A stretch of 27,668 nt of DNA from the NCBI GenBank assembly GCA_002435785.1, contig DIUC01000079.1, forward strand, positions 1 to 27,668, in the 5' to 3' direction. The notes under the pieces were generated by a model that was given only the letters and a program-made list of their open reading frames with translations, did no database searches and was not told the origin of the DNA. The position numbers were made by a program, and so were the translations under genes. Positions 25,447-27,668 of this stretch are shown piece after piece (the first letter of the stretch is position 1; each line of letters starts with the position of its first letter). Source of the DNA: Saprospiraceae bacterium UBA6168. GTDB taxonomy: Bacteria; Bacteroidota; Bacteroidia; Chitinophagales; Saprospiraceae.

Positions 25447-25559
25447 CGCTCGCAAACCCCCTCCCTTCCCCTCAAAGAACGGCACTGCTCGACACGAGCT
25501 TTGCTCGTTGGCGGTCTTTGGTTGAGGCCTCCGGCCTCGCTTTCCCAAGCCGCCCATGC

Positions 25560-25590
25560 TTTGCAAAAATAGCACAACACACTACATTCG
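25560..25590 (+). promoter_or_regulatory. Promoter of the RAYT remnant
   Basis: TTTG at 25560-25563, exactly 19 bp, then TACATTCG at 25583-25590 match the Bacteroidota -33/-7 pattern with one departure (TTCG for TTTG). It lies 20 bp upstream of the ATG of the transposase remnant. This is the best promoter match in the window. Confidence 0.5.
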
Positions 25591-25610
25591 CCCAACAAAA
25601 ACAAACTGCT

Positions 25611-25768
25611 ATGAGATACCGCATCTTGGACCAATATGGTCTCAATTTCCTCACCTTGACCATCGTCGAGTGGATTGACCTTATGCCGGTGGCAAGGGCG
25701 TATTGGATGTGATTGTGCTGGAAGACTTGTGGAACGACATCGGTTATGTGCAGATGGCGGGAATATAA
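25611..25768 (+). pseudogene. Internally deleted REP-associated tyrosine transposase (Y1_Tnp/RAYT)
   Basis: The ATG at 25611 begins MRYRILDQYGLNFLTLTIVE and then WID, the N-terminal pattern of Bacteroidota Y1-type transposases (DQ-x-G-x-x-F-T/V-T-x-x-V-x-W-I/V-D). From 25682 another frame reads YAGGKGVLDVIVLEDLWNDI and ends at TAA 25766-25768. This resembles the C-terminus of the same family, which often ends in a DYAGxKGLLEV-like segment. The middle, with the HUH motif and catalytic tyrosine, is gone, leaving 158 bp of an expected 550-600. The N-terminal identification is fairly strong; the C-terminal one is from memory of the family and is weaker. Confidence 0.55.
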
Positions 25769-25877
25769 GCTACTTGGCCTACGCACAGCCTGTCCCGACG
25801 ATGAGTCGGGAGCGGCCAGAGGCCGCAACCAAAAACCGTCAACGAGCAAAGCTCGTGACGAGCAGCGCCGTTATTTT

Positions 25878-26095
25878 ATGGTAGTGACAAGGTATGCGCC
25901 AGCGAGGTTCATCCTCGTTTTGTATGCGATGCAGGTGGCGCCCATCCATTTTGTTGCGCCAGCGAGGGAACTGAACATCGTCTTTGGTGTGCTGCTCGGC
26001 GGAAGGCTGCTCTTGGAGGAGCACTACAAAACCCGCCTGGCGGGGCACTTTTGATGTTGGTGGGCATCGGGCTGATTGCCTGGCAACATGGGTAG
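25878..26095 (+). pseudogene. C-terminal remnant of an EamA/DMT-family transporter, frameshifted
   Basis: From 25878 the frame reads ...FILVLYAMQVAPIHFVAPAR then ELNIVFGVLLGGRLLLEE, typical of the last membrane segments of EamA transporters (variants of LGPVSLVAPLRELSIVFGALLGW). It stops at TGA 26052-26054, but a frame change near 26047 continues with LLMLVGIGLIAWQHG and TAG 26093-26095, the expected final membrane helix. The N-terminal three quarters is absent. The remnant begins 6 bp after the right REP arm, so the element probably sits at a breakpoint of the old gene. Confidence 0.7.
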
Positions 26096-26175
26096 CCCGC
26101 CCGCCACACTGTTTGCCTCATCAGCCGAAATGGAGTCTAACACCTTTGCAATGGATGAAAACAGCGTGACCTGGG

Positions 26176-26259
26176 CACTAACGCGCATGATCCAAACACT
26201 AACGCGCATGTTCTGGACACTAACGCGCATGTTTTGGACACTAACGCGTGAGAAATGAA
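26176..26259. repeat. 21-bp minisatellite, four copies
   Basis: CACTAACGCGCATG recurs at 26176, 26197, 26218 and 26239, exactly 21 bp apart; the last copy changes to CACTAACGCGTGAG. Both strands stay open through it: the plus strand gives repeated TLTRMFW and the minus strand repeated RVSVQNM. The minus frame runs 26278-26024 (84 codons) but covers the EamA remnant antisense, so I do not call it a gene. The rest of 26096-26428 shows nothing I can name. Confidence 0.8.
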
Positions 26260-26428
26260 CAAAGTGGTACTTCGCCAAGGTCCTTCACTTCTGTTGGAAT
26301 GGTCTTATCGCCTGCGGCAAACTCAATGATGGCTGCGGACGACCTTTCAAATTTTTTTTTTCTTCCTACCAGCCATTTTTTTCATTTTGCATGAGAAATT
26401 GACATTACATTTCATTTCAAAATATTAC

Positions 26429-26471
26429 CCGCTATCGTAGAGTCTTCCCTAAGCAAACGCTGGTTCAAGTC
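26429..26471 (+). repeat. 43-bp duplicated segment, right copy
   Basis: Second copy of 25310-25352, same orientation, four differences. Its 3' part is the start of the long palindrome's left arm, and CCGCTAT at its start is mirrored by ATAGCGG at 26605-26611. Confidence 0.75.
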
Positions 26472-26591
26472 TCCTGACTTGAACCTAATATTTGCATGTC
26501 TCCGATATGCGTATAGCAGTGTGGAGTGTAGTAATTACGCATGTCGGAGACATGCTGATACGAGGTTCAAGTCAGGAGACTTAAACCAGCG
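26458..26591. repeat. 134-bp two-tier palindrome (REPIN-like)
   Basis: The outer arms 26458-26486 and 26563-26591 are inverted with 28 of 29 matches. Each arm is itself a hairpin, GGTTCAAGTC-TCCT-GACTTGAACC in the left. Inner arms 26494-26513 and 26536-26555 are inverted with 19 of 20 matches (GCATGTCTCCGATATGCGTA). A 7-nt internal loop on each side separates the tiers, and the apex loop is 22 nt. The symmetric pair of small hairpins in inverted orientation is the layout of a REPIN. No ORF is within it. Confidence 0.8.
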
Positions 26592-26672
26592 TATTCATTC
26601 TTGTATAGCGGCAATTGAAACATGGAATGCTCGTCAAATCCGATTACTTACAGGGGGCCTTGGTTCCCCCCC

Positions 26673-27644
26673 TCACTGACTCCAACTCGTCGGCGTCCTG
26701 TCCCAACGGTGCTTTTTCAGTTCAAACAGCGTATCGTATTTAAGCCCAATCCCATCGCTGCAACCAATGTTTGCCTCCACGTGGCGGAGCTTCCTCATGC
26801 CCGGTATGGTGGTGGCCACGTCGAGGTTGCTCAGGATGAAGCGGATGGCCATTTCCGGCATCGTCATTCGGGGTGGGATGATGGGGCGCAACGCCTCGGC
26901 CCTGTCCACGGAGGCCTCCAAGTTTTCCTTTACGAAGTAAGTGCTGCGCCAATCGTCGGCGGGAAAGGTCATGTCCTTGGTCATGGTGCCGGTGAGCGTG
27001 CCCTCGTCGAAGGGGACACGGGCGATGATTCCAATGTTCAGTTCCCGACAGAGCGGGAAGAGGTTGTCCTCCGGGTTTTGGTCGAAGATGTTGTAAATGA
27101 CCTGCACCGTGTCAATCAGGCCCGTGCGCAGTGTTTGCAGGCAGTTGTCGGGTTCCCAGCGGTTGATGCTGATGCCCCAGTTGGCCACCTTACCTTCTTT
27201 TTTCAGCTTTGCAATGGTCTCCTTCCACTCGTCACGTTCGTGCCAAGCATCGTTCCAGACGTGGAACTGCATCAGGTCCAATTGCTCCACGCCAAGGTTT
27301 TGCAAACTGCGTTCCACGTACTCGGTGATGTATTCCGAAGGGAAAACCTCGTCCAAGGTGAACGTCGGCTTGGATGGCCATTTGCGATTCTTCGGCGGAA
27401 TCTTTGAGGCGAGGTACAGGCGCTTGCCGGGATGTTTCCTCACCAATTCGCCGAGGATGCGCTCGCTCAAGCCATCGCCGTAGGCCCAGGCCGTGTCGAA
27501 GAAATTGAGGCCCAACTCCACCGAACGGTCGAGCGAGGTCTGGACTTCCTGTGGGTCGGTGTCTTTCCAGCCAGCCAGGCCCCACATGCCGTAGCCGATT
27601 TCCGAGATTTGTAGGCCGGTGCGGCCGAGGAGGCGGAATTTCAT
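26673..27644 (-). CDS. Aldo/keto reductase
   Basis: 323 residues, a full-length NADPH-dependent aldo/keto reductase of the bacterial YajO/IolS-like type. The N-terminus MKFRLLGRTGLQISEIGYGM is canonical. The catalytic tetrad is D50 (NFFDTAWAYG), Y55, K81 (LASKIPPK) and H128 (DLMQFHVW). Late motifs GKVANWGISI, NIFDQN and the cofactor-phosphate region TTIPGMRKLRHVEAN are in place. Substrate is unknown. Its last 9 codons plus the stop are duplicated 1.26 kb away at 25415-25446. The ATG is at 27644, next to three tandem AAGGATTG units. Confidence 0.93.
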   Translation of the reverse strand: MKFRLLGRTGLQISEIGYGMWGLAGWKDTDPQEVQTSLDRSVELGLNFFDTAWAYGDGLSERILGELVRKHPGKRLYLASKIPPKNRKWPSKPTFTLDEVFPSEYITEYVERSLQNLGVEQLDLMQFHVWNDAWHERDEWKETIAKLKKEGKVANWGISINRWEPDNCLQTLRTGLIDTVQVIYNIFDQNPEDNLFPLCRELNIGIIARVPFDEGTLTGTMTKDMTFPADDWRSTYFVKENLEASVDRAEALRPIIPPRMTMPEMAIRFILSNLDVATTIPGMRKLRHVEANIGCSDGIGLKYDTLFELKKHRWDRTPTSWSQ

Positions 27645-27668
27645 AAGGATTGAAGGATTGAAGGATTG
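27645..27668. repeat. Three tandem AAGGATTG units at the window edge
   Basis: Exact 8-bp tandem repeat, three copies, directly upstream of the aldo/keto reductase start on the minus strand. It runs off the window, so copy number is unknown. Confidence 0.7.

Larger units (their letters stand above)
25478..25872. mobile_element. 395-bp element with inverted REP-hairpin arms around a deleted RAYT transposase
   Basis: The arms 25478-25538 and 25812-25872 are inverted copies, 54 of 61 positions identical. Each arm contains two hairpins: CGAGC-TTT-GCTCG and a G-C-rich one. The second is GAGGCC-TCC-GGCCTC in the left arm and GCGGCC-TCT-GGCCGC in the right arm (read in the same sense), so two of the seven differences are a compensatory base-pair change. 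Between the arms are a promoter and N- and C-terminal pieces of a RAYT-type transposase. This is the architecture of a REP/RAYT element, here no longer able to encode the enzyme. Confidence 0.7.

Noticed and set aside
26024..26278. 84-codon minus-strand ORF with RVSVQNM repeats
   Set aside because: Most of it is antisense to the EamA remnant and minisatellite; without homologues it cannot be called a gene, so it is kept only as a finding.
26250..26349. Minus-strand frame containing SAAIIEFAAGDKTIPTEVKD
   Set aside because: It looks protein-like over about 30 codons, but has no start or family I can name; perhaps a gene fragment, not supported enough to annotate.
26622..27407. 261-codon open frame on the plus strand
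   Set aside because: Antisense to the aldo/keto reductase, which has its full catalytic tetrad.

Overview
The window looks like a chromosomal segment of a Bacteroidota bacterium, most probably a Saprospiria/Chitinophagia-type organism. The signs are type IX secretion (T9SS) sorting domains of both kinds, a PorP/SprF-family protein with a PorE-like OmpA partner, the short primary sigma factor typical of the phylum, a CdaA-type diadenylate cyclase, and promoter-like boxes close to the Bacteroidota pattern TTTG-N19-TAnnTTTG. No rRNA, tRNA or CRISPR array was recognised.

Layout. Positions 1-80 hold the last codons of a T9SS type B cargo. 285-2138 (+) carries an OmpA-domain protein and queE, ending at a strong bidirectional terminator. 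7128-2229 (-) carries cdaA, an M20 dipeptidase, tilS and a T9SS-sorted Omp28-like protein. 7232-10889 (+) carries a secreted protein of unknown function, miaE, the primary sigma factor rpoD with its terminator, and an unknown membrane-anchored protein. 11312-20384 (+) is the main locus: a 2008-residue surface protein with 14 Ig-like repeats of about 92 residues and a gliding-motility/T9SS type B C-terminus, then a PorP/SprF-family outer-membrane protein, then a PorE-like PD40/CRD/OmpA protein. I infer that it makes, exports and anchors one large surface adhesin. 22488-20518 (-) carries lptE and a NupC-type nucleoside transporter.

From 22489 to 26672 the sequence becomes accessory. It has a 193-bp inverted-repeat element, a lone alpha/beta hydrolase, a noncoding array of 41-bp tandem repeats, and an AT-rich secreted HEAT-like protein. 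A 1.3-kb graveyard follows. It contains an internally deleted REP-associated tyrosine transposase (RAYT) between inverted arms of hairpin repeats, a frameshifted EamA-transporter remnant, a 21-bp minisatellite, and a long palindromic REPIN-like element. A duplicated segment that includes the last codons of the neighbouring aldo/keto reductase lies on both sides. The aldo/keto reductase (27644-26673, -) closes the window.

No complete new defence or metabolic system was recognised. The most unusual material is the repeat biology at 22.5-26.7 kb and the giant adhesin cassette at 11.3-20.4 kb. Promoter calls, very short ORFs and functions of unrecognised proteins are weak and are scored low.
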